In this document: positions 44,478 to 55,159 of the stretch, one piece after another
How positions within the stretch are numbered: the first letter of the stretch is position 1
Layout of the letters: every line of letters starts with the position of its first letter
Assembly (NCBI RefSeq): GCF_048544455.1
Contig: NC_133534.1
Coordinates: 33,294,217 to 33,358,216 of the forward strand
Length of the DNA stretch: 64,000 bases
Source: Silene latifolia
Taxonomy: Eukaryota; Streptophyta; Magnoliopsida; Caryophyllales; Caryophyllaceae
Direction of reading: 5' to 3'
Translations under genes and position numbers: made by a program
The notes under the pieces: generated by a model
The model's database searches: none
What the model was told of the DNA's origin: nothing
Seen by the model: the letters and a program-made list of their open reading frames with translations, nothing else

Positions 44478-45277
44478 AAGTGCTTATGCTAATCGTAAGT
44501 AGTTGACGTGTCCGACTAAAACTAATGTGGAGTGAATTTATTTGGCAATTTCTACTGTACTCCATAAATTTTAAGTTTAAAAAATAAAATTAGTTTCATT
44601 ATATCAAATTTACAATTTGGCCGGTTTAGAAAGTGATAATTGTTATAAAATATGTATAGTGAATGACCATTATACCCTTACATTCCCAACCATTGCTTGT
44701 ATTCCCAACCACTGTAACTGTTTGCGTGGAAACAAAACTAAATTAAGCTCCAGTAGCAACCTTTCATCTCTTACCCTTTACCATTGTTCCATTTCACCAA
44801 CTTTGTTTTTTTTTTTTTGGGGTGCGAATCAACTTCTCTTTGTAATCTCTATATATACATAGAATAATATACAACAACAATATTCACATCTTCTTACATT
44901 GTTTCTCTCATTCATATCGTATTACAATATACAATAATCAAAGTAAATTTATAATACGTTATCAGCATGATTCTCTATTCAAGATCGATAACAAATTTGG
45001 GAGAATCATCAAATTTAGGTTTGTTGTGAACTTATAGTTATTAATCTTTGATTTCAATTCCTACTTAACAAATCTACCAAATTAATTTGTAAGTTTTCTA
45101 TGTATACTAAATTTATATTATCGTGTTTATGATACAAGTTTTTATGCATTTACTTGTATATATGAACTCATTTGTTCACATAATCATTGCATGTACATAA
45201 TCATACATGTAACCGTAGTTAATCTTCAATGATAAATAATTTTTATTTTTATTTTGGCAGCAAAAAAGAAAGTTTCC
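44478..45277. other. Spacer with a possible copia-type LTR remnant
   Basis: No gene is seen. Between about 44641 (tgttataaaa) and 44940 (...ataatca) lies LTR-like sequence with a TATA box (ctatatatac, about 44847), followed by ttataatacgttatcagca. The latter resembles the start of the internal region in many Ty1/copia elements. The element body is absent. This is a tentative fossil. Confidence 0.35.
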
Positions 45278-46869
45278 TTACACAGTACCTACCCGACTCT
45301 CCGAGTCGGACTTTATTATTACATTATTTGAAAAGGAAATTAAACTAGGAATGGGGTTAGCAAATAGAAAATGCTTCTTGAAGGGACAATCTGAGATTGT
45401 CAAATGAGCGAAAACTTCTTTTCTCTTCTTTATCAATTGGGCTTCGGAGGAGTACCTGCAACAAGACACACTTACGCCTCGAGGACGTAGAAATTTACGG
45501 GAAAAAGACCTACTTGTAGAGCAAGTAAATACACTGTGTCTCGGAGATTCATCCCCTTGGCTATGATTCTTCTTGGAGTTAGTAATTATCCTTTTCTCAC
45601 TCACTTGACGATTAGAAGGGTACCTACAAAGCCTACGTGTAGTCGAGGCACGTGACAGTTTATCAAACGAAGAAATCTTACACTTCTTAGGACAAGCTGA
45701 AAAAAGGAATGACTGACGTTCATTTGAATCATTATGGGCTTGGAAGCAAATATAGGTGTTGGCCGTGTCATTCGCCAAAGAAACAGATAAGCGGGAATTA
45801 GGAGCGACAACCGTAGGGTTTCCTTTGAGGGTTTGAATAAAAGAAGGAGATATGTTGTCACAAATAGAGGACGAACTCGAGTTTACGCAACCAATAGAGG
45901 ACTCCCTCGAATTAATACCATGAATCCCATTGATGACACCTGAACAAGGAGACGTGTCTTCATTTACCACCATCGTCTTCAGTTTCCGCTTTTTAGAACG
46001 TCTCCTCCTCTTCTTTCTCTTATAATGATCTCTTGTAATTCCTCCCACCTTGGTGACCTCGATGTTAAGGATCCGAATTGACAAAGTTGACAAGTCTCTT
46101 TCATTGTAAAAGCTCGCCTTACTATCTTGAAGAATTTTTTGATAAGCTTGTCCGGAGATCCTTAGTCGTGAATTTCCTCCACCCTTCCTTGAGAACTCAA
46201 GAACCGAGTTGTTAGGAATATGCTCATTATCACCCATTTGAGAGTCTTTGTGATTGTGTTCCAAATAAATATTAGGAGAAGAATTTTCTTCGAAATTTAT
46301 AGGAAGGTCATCATCCGAAATGCAGGTATCCTTGACAGTGGAGTCAGAAAGTGGAGTATCGCAAGAGCCACAAGAAGACCCCTCATTATCGTTAACTGAG
46401 ATGTCCCCAGTATTATCAAATTCAGGGATAGACCTTTTACTTTCCCTAGCCACCTCACATAGCAACTGGTCATCAATACTTCTTTTACCGTTATGATTAA
46501 TAGCCCGTAGATTCTTGACAAAATTCAGTTCTCTAAGGATATCTTTATTCTTAGATTCAAGCATTGACGTAGTTTCTAGATCAGTTTGCGGTTCTATGAG
46601 TATATTAGTCTTCATACAAGCTACAGCTCTACGAAATAGAGCCTTAGCATTTTTAGGGAATGGCGACAAAACCAAAGAACAGAAGTTTATGGCTTCCTCA
46701 TACTCATGGAGCTTATTAGCGCAAGCCGCTAAATTCAAATTTAAAGAGATTGCTAATTGCAAGACAGATTCAACGTCATAGTCATGGGCGGATCTAGGGG
46801 CCCGGGTGGGCACGTGCCCACCATGAATTTTTCGGGTTAAATTTTTTAGAAGTAATAGAAATGATCAAT

Positions 46870-46950
46870 AGGTTTATGTGGTTCAGTTGGTAAGCTATTT
46901 AGTTGACCCTTGAAAGGTCACAGGTTCGATTCTTGGTGCCCTAGGTTTTT
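46870..46950 (+). mobile_element. tRNA-like (SINE-type) segment in the hAT-like element
   Basis: A box ggttcagttggtaagc and B box ggttcgattct are about 43 bases apart. It lacks a full cloverleaf, so it is a tRNA-derived fragment. Confidence 0.5.
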
Positions 46951-47017
46951 ATTAAACTGTGTAATGATCTCAAGGCCCATCTCGTAAGTAAGCTACAATT
47001 TATATGTAAAAAATGTT

Positions 47018-47085
47018 CCTCCCAGGGTTTGAACCCTTGAGCTCGAGATTACATATCACCTTCTCTACCATTGAACCACTTGTGT
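47018..47085 (-). mobile_element. tRNA-like segment, reverse orientation
   Basis: The complement reads tggttcaatggtagag (A box) and gggttcaaaccctgg (B box). It faces the segment at 46870-46950 tail to tail. Confidence 0.5.
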
Positions 47086-47621
47086 TTAATGTTTATTTAA
47101 ATATTAGAATATAATATATCTTATCATAGGAGATATTATTTATTTTTATTTACAAAGTACATTTATTTCAAATTTAAATATTTCAGAAGAAAGTTCAAAC
47201 TAAAATACTAATTTTTAAACTAAAAAAATTATTAAAATTAGTTATTTTTCTATTTTTTGGGAGGAAAAAAGTCCGTAATAAAAAAATGCGGTTTAAAATA
47301 AAAAATAATGTATCAGAAAAAATTTTGTGCCCCCCTTTCGATAAATTCCTGCGTCCGCCCCTGTCCTCCCTAAATTCCAAAACCAAACATAAGACTCGAC
47401 ATGCCATCATAGCAGCCGCCAGCAGAGTAAAACAGATTTTGCTTAAAGAAGTCGTTACCCCTCTCCTTAAGGAATTTAACCTTAATCAAATGGGTTTCTT
47501 CCATTGGTAAAAAAAAACTAAAAAGTAACCAGTCATCCTCCTTGAACTGACCATTTCCATGAGCAACAACAAAGTGCTTTAGAAAAATTTCATCTGTAGA
47601 ATGGCAACCATAACTATTCAC

Positions 47622-47897
47622 AAAATAACCCCAACTCGGAAATTTAAGATAGATAACCTTTAAGAAGTGATTACTAATACAAATACTCTTCTAAAGGTAG
47701 ATTATTTTGAAAATTAGTAAACCAGAGATAAAAGCTTATAAAATAAGAGCTATCGGACAAGTGTTTTCGGAAAAACCACCACACCCGACCCAAACCATCA
47801 ACACCGTTTAATCCCATCCCAAGCCTACCCAACTAGGAGTGAGCCATTCCTCTAGTAATTAAAGCCAGACTACCAACACACAATCCCACACCCAAAC
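47622..47897. other. Spacer between the TPR gene and the nested LTR elements
   Basis: 276 bp with no recognised feature; possibly the promoter of the TPR gene. Confidence 0.4.
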
Positions 47898-47927
47898 TGT
47901 AATACTACGGTTTTCTATGTCTATGGG

Positions 47928-48073
47928 TACTCTATCGAGTGGGACTTACTCTGTCGAGTAAGTAGCTTTTTACGCAAAACAGTAGTCTGCCTGTAGGGTA
48001 CTCGATCGAGTAAGTTGGGGACTCGATCGAGTAAGGGGCACTCGATCGAGTAAGTCACTTACTCGATCAAGTA
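47928..48073. repeat. Palindrome array TACTCGATCGAGTA (6 copies), forward LTR
   Basis: Copies lie at 47928, 47947, 47999, 48020, 48039 and 48060. The first two are variants (tactctatcgag, tactctgtcgagta) and the last has one change. The spacing of the last four is about 20 bp. Confidence 0.9.
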
Positions 48074-48684
48074 AGTGTGTTTTACGGGTTTGTTTAGGCG
48101 GGTTTTGTTAATAACGCGAGATTAATATAAAAGCTTCCGTCATTATTTTCTTAAACACTTTTCAACATTCTAAAACCTTTCAAGTGAGATTAGAAGTTAC
48201 GTTGTTCGCATCTCTCGCGTTATTGGCAAATCCCCAAGGCTAGGTTCCTCGGATCATCTCGTTCGTTATACCGTTGTGATCGTCGTGTCAAGGGTAAGTT
48301 CCTTGTATAATTTTTATAGCATTTGGTTGAGTTTCATTAAAACCCTAATTGGGTAATGTTGGGGGTTTTTGGGTGTTTTGTGATGTGTAGGTGGTAATTG
48401 TATATGTGCATGTTATAGGAGGAGGATTCGTAGAGGAGAGATTCTGATTAGATGCTAGATCGTCTGTGCTGATTGCTATTCCAGGTAGGGTTTCCCTACT
48501 CAGTATTGGTTACATGGTTGTGTTGGTAATTGATTGTTGTTATTGTATAACGTAATGGTATTGGATTCTGATTTGGTGATTGTTGGTAGTGTATTGTGAT
48601 TATCGTATAATTGTCTGTGGTTTGCGAGATGCGTCCTCGGCTGAGTGGAGTCACTTGCGGGAGTGGCTTCACGCCCTTGATTCG

Positions 48685-48710
48685 CCTTCTGTGGAACCCG
48701 CCACAGAAGG
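48685..48710. repeat. Conserved LTR hairpin
   Basis: ccttctgtgg and ccacagaagg flank a 6-base loop, a perfect 10-bp stem. The same hairpin is at 58454-58479 in the other LTR. Confidence 0.9.
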
Positions 48711-49360
48711 GATGTGCACATTAAGGAACATGGGTTTATCGCTCGGATGAGATGAGCGGGGCTTAGGTGGGAACGGCTGCGGTCCCCCACTGGCGGTGTG
48801 GAATACTTGTTGCGATGAGTATTCTGGCAGAGCTATACACACTTTAGTGTGTAGTGATGTGATGGAGTTTGGGTTGATTGAATTAGTTGTGGTATTGCAG
48901 CTGTTTGTTTTGTGTAATCAGTACTGACCCCGTTTAAATATTTTAAAAACTGTGGTGATCCATTCGGGGGTGGTGAGTAGTTGTTTAGCAGGTATACTAT
49001 GGATGTGCGCGGGATTAGCTGGGGATGGAGTTGCCACGAGTCTGATATTAGTCTTCCGCTGTGTTGTCTTTATACTTTTGTTACTTCAGTTGTAGTTTGG
49101 TTGTAGAACAGTTGTACTTTACTTTGCAGTTGGTTTTGTTATGTAATCACTTAAACTTATTTACTAAAGTACGTTCTTTTATGGTCTATTTGATATACAT
49201 TGCCTCGGGTAACCGAGATGGTAGCATTCTCATGCTTTAAGTGATCCTGGTAAGGCACTTGGAGTATGAGGGTTGTTCCGGGTGTAATTCCGGAGCAGGA
49301 TTGTGACCACTTGAGCTTGTAGAATGATGTCGTTGCTCGTCTCTTCCTTTCACTCTTTTC

Positions 49361-49843
49361 TGTAAAGATGAACAAACTGAGGGCTCGGCTTGGGGCCGAG
49401 CGTACTCACTCCGACGCTCAAGTCAGTAAACTTAGAGAGATAAGTTGTATGTTTAACTTGGCAAAGTATATGGTAGAGAGACAAGGGAGTTTTATACCAG
49501 ATTTTCCAGTTCGTTTCTCAATGAGAGATGTGGAGTATTTATAGACTTTCACCTTTTGTCACGTAGTGGCCAAGTGGCCAAGTGGCGTAGCAGGTGGAAA
49601 GACTGTCTTACCCTCGGCCGAGGGACCCATGACAGGCCGACAGGACTGGTTGACTCCATGCCGAGGGGACTGGATGTGAGTATGCGGATATGCCTCTCGG
49701 CCGGCTAGTTGCCGAGCCGAGACCCAAGTGACAGGCCGACAGGCTTTGTCGGTTAGGCCGTTTTTCCTTTGACTTGTTGTCTTTTAGCTTTGACCTTGGT
49801 CAATATGTTGACTTGGTCAGCGGGTGCAGAATATGCCCCATCA
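49361..49843 (-). mobile_element. 3' LTR of the reverse Retand-like element
   Basis: On the minus strand it starts TGATGGGGCATATTC, directly after the purine tract cgctgggggcaaat, and ends CATCTTTACA. The minus-strand TATA box (ctataaatac) is at 49536-49545. It is 483 bp. A g/c stem (gctcggc...gccgagc, about 49382) lies near the end. Confidence 0.75.
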
Positions 49844-50242
49844 ATTTGCCCCCAGCGTAGTCTATGCCGTGGTATGGACCTTCGATGCGTGTTGAGTGTA
49901 TTCTGCGTATGTCGAACTTCTTCCTCGGCTTGGTCCTGTTCAGGCCGTACCATATCCCCCCTCCACATTGTTGTGTAATGGACATCGAATGTGGAAAAGG
50001 AAATGGCGCTGGCCGAGACCAAGGTTGAGAGTGCCGTGTGCTTTTGATTGCCCCCGGCCGGTGCTGCCAAGCTTGGTTGATCAGCTGGCCGTTGGCAAGT
50101 AGATACTAAGGAGCGTGTCGAAGAAGATGGGTCAATGTATGTCGATTGACATTCTGCGGCTGCATGCTTGACACGTGGCCTGGTATTGATTAGTGGACGC
50201 TTCATGAGCTTTGCTCTGATTGGTCCACTGAATGGGCTTTGC

Positions 50243-50252
50243 TCTATAAATA
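50243..50252 (+). promoter_or_regulatory. TATA box for the antisense ORF
   Basis: ctataaatag lies 177 bp upstream of the ATG, inside a perfect 7-bp dyad (gctctat aa atagagc). A CCAAT-type attgg is about 25 bp further up, and the leader is rich in tctctct. It points away from the LTR. Confidence 0.6.
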
Positions 50253-50428
50253 GAGCAGTATGCCCCTCATTTTTGCTGTGCAAATTTCTTTTTTCAAAAA
50301 ATTTCTTCTCTCTAGTTTTCGAAGAGTTTTCTCTCTCTAATTTCCGAAGCGTTACTCGGCGTAACACTTTCTTTCAAGGTAAAAACAAATTCTTCCCCAA
50401 TTTTATTTGTTAAGTATTCGTTGCCACC

Positions 50429-51463
50429 ATGTCTGCTGCTGACGCTCCGCCTAGTACCTCAACCCCAGGGGACGAACCGTCGCGTCCCGTTGAACAGGAG
50501 CCACTGGTTGTCTCCCCGGTAGGGTTCGGGGGTCGCAAGTCGTCTTCTCCTGAAATCGACGAGAAATATCTCGAGGATTTTGATGATGATGAGGAGGAAA
50601 AGACCCAATCTGCTTCAGAGAGGCCGCATTACTTGTGGCACGGCGAAGCCTGCTCGATTAAACCCGATTCCGTTTGGACGAACAGCTTCGCTCGTGCCTC
50701 CGGGCCTGAACTTTTCGAAGACCACTACAACTTCGGCATGGGGTATAGAATTATTGTTCCTGTGGGTGATCAGGCAGTCTGTTGCCCTCCCGAAGGTTGT
50801 ATAGGCGTGTATATTAGACATCTGGAGTATGGGCTCCGTTTTCCTCTTAATGAACACGTCTCGGCCATAATCAAAGCCATGAATTTCGCCGTGGCACAAC
50901 TGCACCCGTTGGCCATTAGGACGATTATTGGCTTCGTATGGTTTTGTCTCTTTAAGGGGGAGGCCTCAACGGTGAACCTTTTCCGCCGGCTCCACCATCT
51001 TCGGCTGTCTACCCAAGGCGTCATGGGGTGGTACAGCGTGCAGACCGAGCCGGGTTACGTGACCGTCTCCAAGCTAACATCCTGCAAAGACTGGAAGGGG
51101 CGGTGGGTATATGTCGAGGTTCCGGAGGACTATCCACTGCCCCGGTCCTTCCAGCGCCGCGTCAATTTGCGCTGTGAGAGTAAGGGGGAGCATGAAAGAT
51201 ATGTCTCCCGTAATAAGATTAAGATGGACGCCAAGAAGGTTTATCTTAAAGCTGACGAAGTGCGGGCAATGAGCATGTTCGAGGCTGAGAAGGATGGCAC
51301 GCCGAAGGGATGGATGCCTCCGACGCAGATCGTCCTTCAAGACGAGCCGCTTTGTCACATCGGCCTCATACCGGCCCTCAGCCAGGGTGAGTGGGGTCGG
51401 TATGAGGCCCACTTTTGCTTTTATGCTTCGATATTTGAGCCTCGGTTTACTTCTTTCGCTTAA
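50429..51463 (+). CDS. Retand-like element antisense ORF, first part (putative gypsy-type transposon domain)
   Basis: The ATG has a strong context (gccaccATGt). After an acidic low-complexity N-terminus (DDDEEEK), the protein shows the pattern of the domain catalogued as putative gypsy-type transposon (PF04195-like): VCCPPEGCIGVYIRHLEYGL, then FPLNEHVSAIIK and AQLHPLAIRTIIGFVWF, and a following variable region. A consensus GT donor (ggGTGAGT, about 51387) near its end and an AG acceptor (ttgcag, 51485) suggest an intron before the second part. The protein's function in these elements is unknown. This is part of a fossil element, though this ORF looks whole. Confidence 0.65.
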   Translation: MSAADAPPSTSTPGDEPSRPVEQEPLVVSPVGFGGRKSSSPEIDEKYLEDFDDDEEEKTQSASERPHYLWHGEACSIKPDSVWTNSFARASGPELFEDHYNFGMGYRIIVPVGDQAVCCPPEGCIGVYIRHLEYGLRFPLNEHVSAIIKAMNFAVAQLHPLAIRTIIGFVWFCLFKGEASTVNLFRRLHHLRLSTQGVMGWYSVQTEPGYVTVSKLTSCKDWKGRWVYVEVPEDYPLPRSFQRRVNLRCESKGEHERYVSRNKIKMDAKKVYLKADEVRAMSMFEAEKDGTPKGWMPPTQIVLQDEPLCHIGLIPALSQGEWGRYEAHFCFYASIFEPRFTSFA

Positions 51464-51484
51464 CTCCTCCTTTGTTTCTTGCAG

Positions 51485-52899
51485 ATCGATTTGGCCGGGA
51501 TCTCTCTGTCTCCATCCTAAGCAAGTTGGGACTTGACCAGGACAGGAGAGTTGTTGAACTGCACCCTAAGGCCGCGTCGCGTGATCGCAAGCAGGCCCCG
51601 CACGAACTCATGGAGCAGGCGTTGAAAGCAATGGACGTGGGGGCTACTCAAGCAGAGATTGGCGGTAACGTGCCGCGCCGGAGACCAAAAGCAACGTCTT
51701 CGGCGGCTACGACGTCAACTCCAACTCGATCTCCAATCCCCATAGTCCAAAAAGATAAGGAGGTCGTCAATGTTGACGAGGACCTCACCGTTCTGGAGGG
51801 TCCTCCTCCTTCACATAAGAGGAAGGAAACAACGCCTGCTGCTGCTGTTACCGAGGCAGGGAAAGAGAAGGGGTCAGCCGGCCCTCAATTCAAGAAAGCT
51901 AGGACTGGTACGGATCTAACCCATGGCTTGGATTTAGCAGGTTCCTTATGCATTTCCGATGACAGGCTTTCTGATATGTCGATGAATGTTGACATAGACG
52001 CTTTATCTGGGTTTTTTCTAGATCAGCCGTCGCCAGCTGTTGTTTTCACCGAACGGCAATTGGAGAAGCAGCCTGTGCAGATGGGCGACAAAAATGTCGC
52101 CGCCGACACCTCGTTCGAGAAGGCTTCCTTCGTTCAGCTCAGGGCGGACGGCATGAGGTTGGCCAAAAGGCTGGTGAAGTGGGCTGACGTTGCCGACACT
52201 CATCTTATCGAGCAAGAAAAGCTCGTGGCTCAAACTGCCCCTACGCTCAAACGGTTTAGGCTTGAGCTTGCCGCTTCTATGGAGGAGGCCGAGAAGGCGA
52301 AGCAGGACTTCCTCGCTGAGCGAAAGCTTAAGGAGGACGCTGAGAAGGTGGTCCTGACCGAGAGAGCTAAGGTTGAGTCCGCGTTGGCTGATGCCGCTAA
52401 GTTGCGGGAGGAGAGAAAAAAACTTGAGGGCGGTTATAAGGCCATGGTCGAGCAGAGGGAAAGATGGAAGACCCTGCATTTGGCCGAGGCGAAGGAACAT
52501 AAGGGCACAAAGGCTATCCTTGCTCAGAGGGAGAAGGATATTGAGCTGCTGAAAACCGTCATCATCCCTGAAATGTGTGCCCGGTACCGGGACCAAGCCG
52601 AAGATGCTACAAAGGATGCGATTAAGGAGCTCCTTCCTGAAGGCACTTTTCCGTGGCAAGATTTTGACAAACTTCTGGATGAGAAGGGGCGCCGAGGAGG
52701 CCAAGGCCGCGGCCGAGGCGAAGGCGGCGGCGAAGGTCGCTCGGGAAGCGCGGCCAAGGCGACCCATGATGCTAAGGTGAAGGAGGCTAGAGAGGAGGCT
52801 GAGAAGGCAAAGGCACGTGAAGCGGCCAAGTCGTCCTCTGGGCCGTCCACCGACGGTGATGCTGCTGCTGCTGCCGGTGCCGAGCGGAAACAAGCATAG
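51485..52899 (+). CDS. Retand-like element antisense ORF, second part (coiled coil)
   Basis: A long charged helical region covers about 52090-52620 (AKRLVKWADVADTHLIEQEK, then EEAEKAKQDFLAERKLKED, ending in a Lys/Glu/Ala-rich coiled coil). A Gly/Arg block (RRGGQGRGRGEGGGEGRSG) and an Ala/Lys/Glu tail follow. The N-terminal part is Pro/Thr-rich. It is in the same orientation as the ORF at 50429 and follows it at once. It resembles the C-terminal part of the same family of transposon proteins. Confidence 0.6.
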
Positions 52900-53149
52900 G
52901 GAGACGGGCGGTCGTCACCAGACTCACCTGGCCCTTCGGACAGCTTCAGCTGTTCGGGGGCCAACTTTTGAGCCTTTCCTCCCTGCCATCCTTTTGGCGC
53001 TTCATGTCTTAATGTTGTAATTTTTGTTGTTCCTTCTTTTTTGTTAAACTTTGGTAGGTTGAGCTTAGGTTATCCCTATGGGGACGGCCGTCGACTTTAT
53101 TTTGTCTCACTTGTAAACATTTTCAATGAAGTTTGTTTATTTGCCTTTG

Positions 53150-53725
53150 GCTTGGCCGAGGCTTTGATCTTATCCTCCATTCAGTTGTCTTCTTACGTTT
53201 TTAAACATATTGAGCGCTTTTTTTTCGTTTTATCTTCGGCTTGGCCGAGGCAATTAGATTGCGTATCTCAACTGTACTTAAACGTTTTTAGCATATTGGT
53301 CGTGCCCTCTGCTGCACCTGAACAGGCCGAGGGAGCAAGATTCACGTTTCCCAATTTGATCAGCAACATGTTGGCATGTCGGTTGCTTCCTCCTCCACTC
53401 TCGGTCTGGCCGAGGCGGTCAGATTTGCGCTTCCCAACTACTGTTGTAAACATGTTAGCATATCGGTCGTTTCCCCGTCACTCCCGGCTTTAGCCGAGGC
53501 AATTGAGGTTACGGCTCGACTGCATTCGTATCTATAGACATATTGATCGCTTCCTCTGCCACTCCCGGATTGGCCGAGGCAGTCAGACTTGCGTTCTCAA
53601 CTGTACTTATACGTTCTTAAGCATGTTGGTTGCTTTCGCGAGTATCAAATGCATTTGTAGTGACTGCCCGGCTTTGGCCGTGGCGTCTACTTTGGTAGTG
53701 ACTGCCCGGCTTTAGCCGTGGCGTC
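53150..53725. repeat. Degenerate 80-90 bp tandem repeat (about 8 units)
   Basis: The marker ggccgaggc (or agccgaggc/ggccgtggc) recurs near 53154, 53244, 53325, 53408, 53492, 53572, 53676 and 53714. It sits in units that also share aactgtac, catgttgg and cactcccggct. It lies between the antisense ORF and integrase. 52900-53150 is non-coding leader to the array. Confidence 0.8.
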
Positions 53726-53942
53726 TACTTTGGTACGACTACAGAGGGGACAAGCATTTCGATGGAAAACTTGGATCATTCTTCATAAGATATAATCACG
53801 CGTTGGGGTGCCCACAACAGCCTCGGACACCTCCGCCGCTATACGAAATATTTCCTAAGGTTGTCTGTGTTCCAATGGCTCATTAGAGGCACACCCTCCA
53901 TGTCTGTCAGCCGGTATGTCCCCGGCCCCATTTCTTCAACCA

Positions 53943-54921
53943 CTATGTAGGGCCCTCCCAGTTGGCCGTCATCTTACCATGGATGTTTCCTTTGTTGGTT
54001 GCGGCCGACTTTCTCAGGACTAGATCTCCTACTCTCAAGTCCCTTTTGTGGACCCTACGGTTGTAGGCTCTTCTCATTCGGTTTTGATATACTGCCAAGT
54101 TGAGCCGTGCCGTATCTCGACTTTCTTCGACCAGGTCTAGGGAGGCTCTCAGGCCTTCTTCATTTTCGACTGGGTTAAAGGTTTGCGTTCTGAATGTCGG
54201 CACCGCTTCAATTGGCGGGACGGCCTCGGACCCATAGACTAGGTGGAATGGACTGCACTGTTGCTTCTTTCTCCGTGGTTCGAAGGGACCACAGGACGCC
54301 GGGTAGTTCATCAGCCCATCATCCCTTTAGATCTTCAACCTTCTTCTTCAACCCGTTCAGTATTGTTTTATTAGCTGCCTCCGCCTGCCCGTTGCTCTGA
54401 GGGTGGCAGACGGAGGAGTATGCAAATTTGATACCGAGCTCTTCCAACCAATTCATCACCATGTCGCTCCAAAACTTTCGACCGTGGTCAAATAAAATGA
54501 CTTGGGGTAACCCAAAACGAGTTATGATGTTCTCCCAAATCACCTTTCTTACGGCCGCCGTGGTCTTGGCAGGTACCGCGACAGCCTCGACCCATTTGGT
54601 GAAGTAGTCAACGGCGACAATCAGGTACTTCCTTCCTCCGGAGGCCGTCGGAAATGGTCCTAATAAATCCATCCCCCACTGTGCAAATGGTAGGGGATTA
54701 AGTACTGGTTGTAGGTCTCGGGAAGGTGCATGTATTACCGGAGCATGCATCTGACAATTCTTGCATTTCTTGGTTTTTGCTCTGGAATCTTTCAACATGG
54801 TAGGCCAGAAGTAGCCGGCTCGAAGAGCTTTGTGGGCTAGCGTTCTCGCCCCCATGTGATGTCCGCAGATGCCTTCGTGAATCTCTGTCAAGATAAGCTC
54901 GCGTCGGCCGGGCCGACACAT
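53943..54921 (-). mobile_element. Integrase region of the Retand-like element
   Basis: It encodes HHCC-like residues (HEGICGHHMGARTLAHK, CKNCQMHA), core motifs WGMDLLGPFP and FGLPQVILFDHGRKF, HPQSNGQAEAANK, and a C-terminal domain (RRVHKRDLRVGDLVLRKS), typical of Tat/Retand integrases. Confidence 0.85.
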
Positions 54922-55159
54922 TTCAAGAGTGGTCTTATTACGGACCTTCTGTACAATTCTCCTTCGAACACTAAGTACCTTGCAGCGATCCTTCTTATCT
55001 TCTCGAGACAGATGCGGTCCTCCGGCAACTCTTTTGTCGCTTGTATTTCATTATCGGAGTCATCCACGTCGTCTCGGCTGCGATGTCGCCCACCATGCCG
55101 ACGGTCTCAGTGATGCTTTTAGCATTTCGATATCCACCAAGACGGTTCGACCGACATTT

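Larger units (their letters stand above)
46783..47363. mobile_element. hAT-like non-autonomous element (581 bp) with two tRNA-like segments
   Basis: The ends are imperfect inverted repeats (CATGGGCGGATCTAGG and complement CAGGGGCGGACGCAGG), the type common in plant hAT elements. An 8-bp target duplication is not visible. Inside are two oppositely oriented tRNA-related segments: plus strand with A box at 46879 (tggttcagttggtaag) and B box at 46923, and minus strand with B box at 47024-47034 and A box at 47063-47078. Confidence 0.65.
45278..47621 (-). pseudogene. TPR-domain protein gene split by a hAT-like insertion
   Basis: Two minus-strand coding parts flank a 581-bp transposable element. 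The upstream part (47621-47364) encodes a TPR start (FLKERGNDFFKQNLFYSA). The downstream part (46782-45278) encodes the next TPRs (LQLAISLNLNLAACANKLHE, then NAKALFRRAVACM) and a long polar tail with a basic cluster (KRKKRRRRSKKRKLK), a possible NLS. The TPRs resemble the tandem found in FKBP-type TPR proteins and co-chaperones, but no PPIase domain is seen. The 511-codon frame of the downstream part opens inside the element, so its first ten or so codons are not native. The upstream frame ends at a stop before the element. It is probably inactive unless the element is spliced out. Confidence 0.65.
47898..49360 (+). mobile_element. Tekay-type LTR, forward, right end lost
   Basis: It starts TGTAATACTACGG. 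It aligns by eye over its length with the LTR at 57899-59238 (reverse): the palindrome array (47928-48073), the 10-bp hairpin (48685-48710) and the ggcacttggagtatg end block (49253-49267). It does not reach a ...TGTTACA end. Sequence unlike the other LTR runs from about 49275 to the start of the Retand-like LTR at 49361. It was probably cut by that insertion. Confidence 0.7.

Noticed and set aside
46870-47085. Two tRNA genes
   Set aside because: A and B boxes are present but acceptor and anticodon stems do not fold. They are SINE-like remnants.
46775-47371. 8-bp target duplication of the hAT-like element
   Set aside because: Flanks (gtcatagt side and tcctccct side) do not match, so none is claimed.
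52018-52964. Long reverse ORFs opposite the antisense ORF
   Set aside because: GC-rich coding sequence leaves open frames on the other strand. They show no motif.
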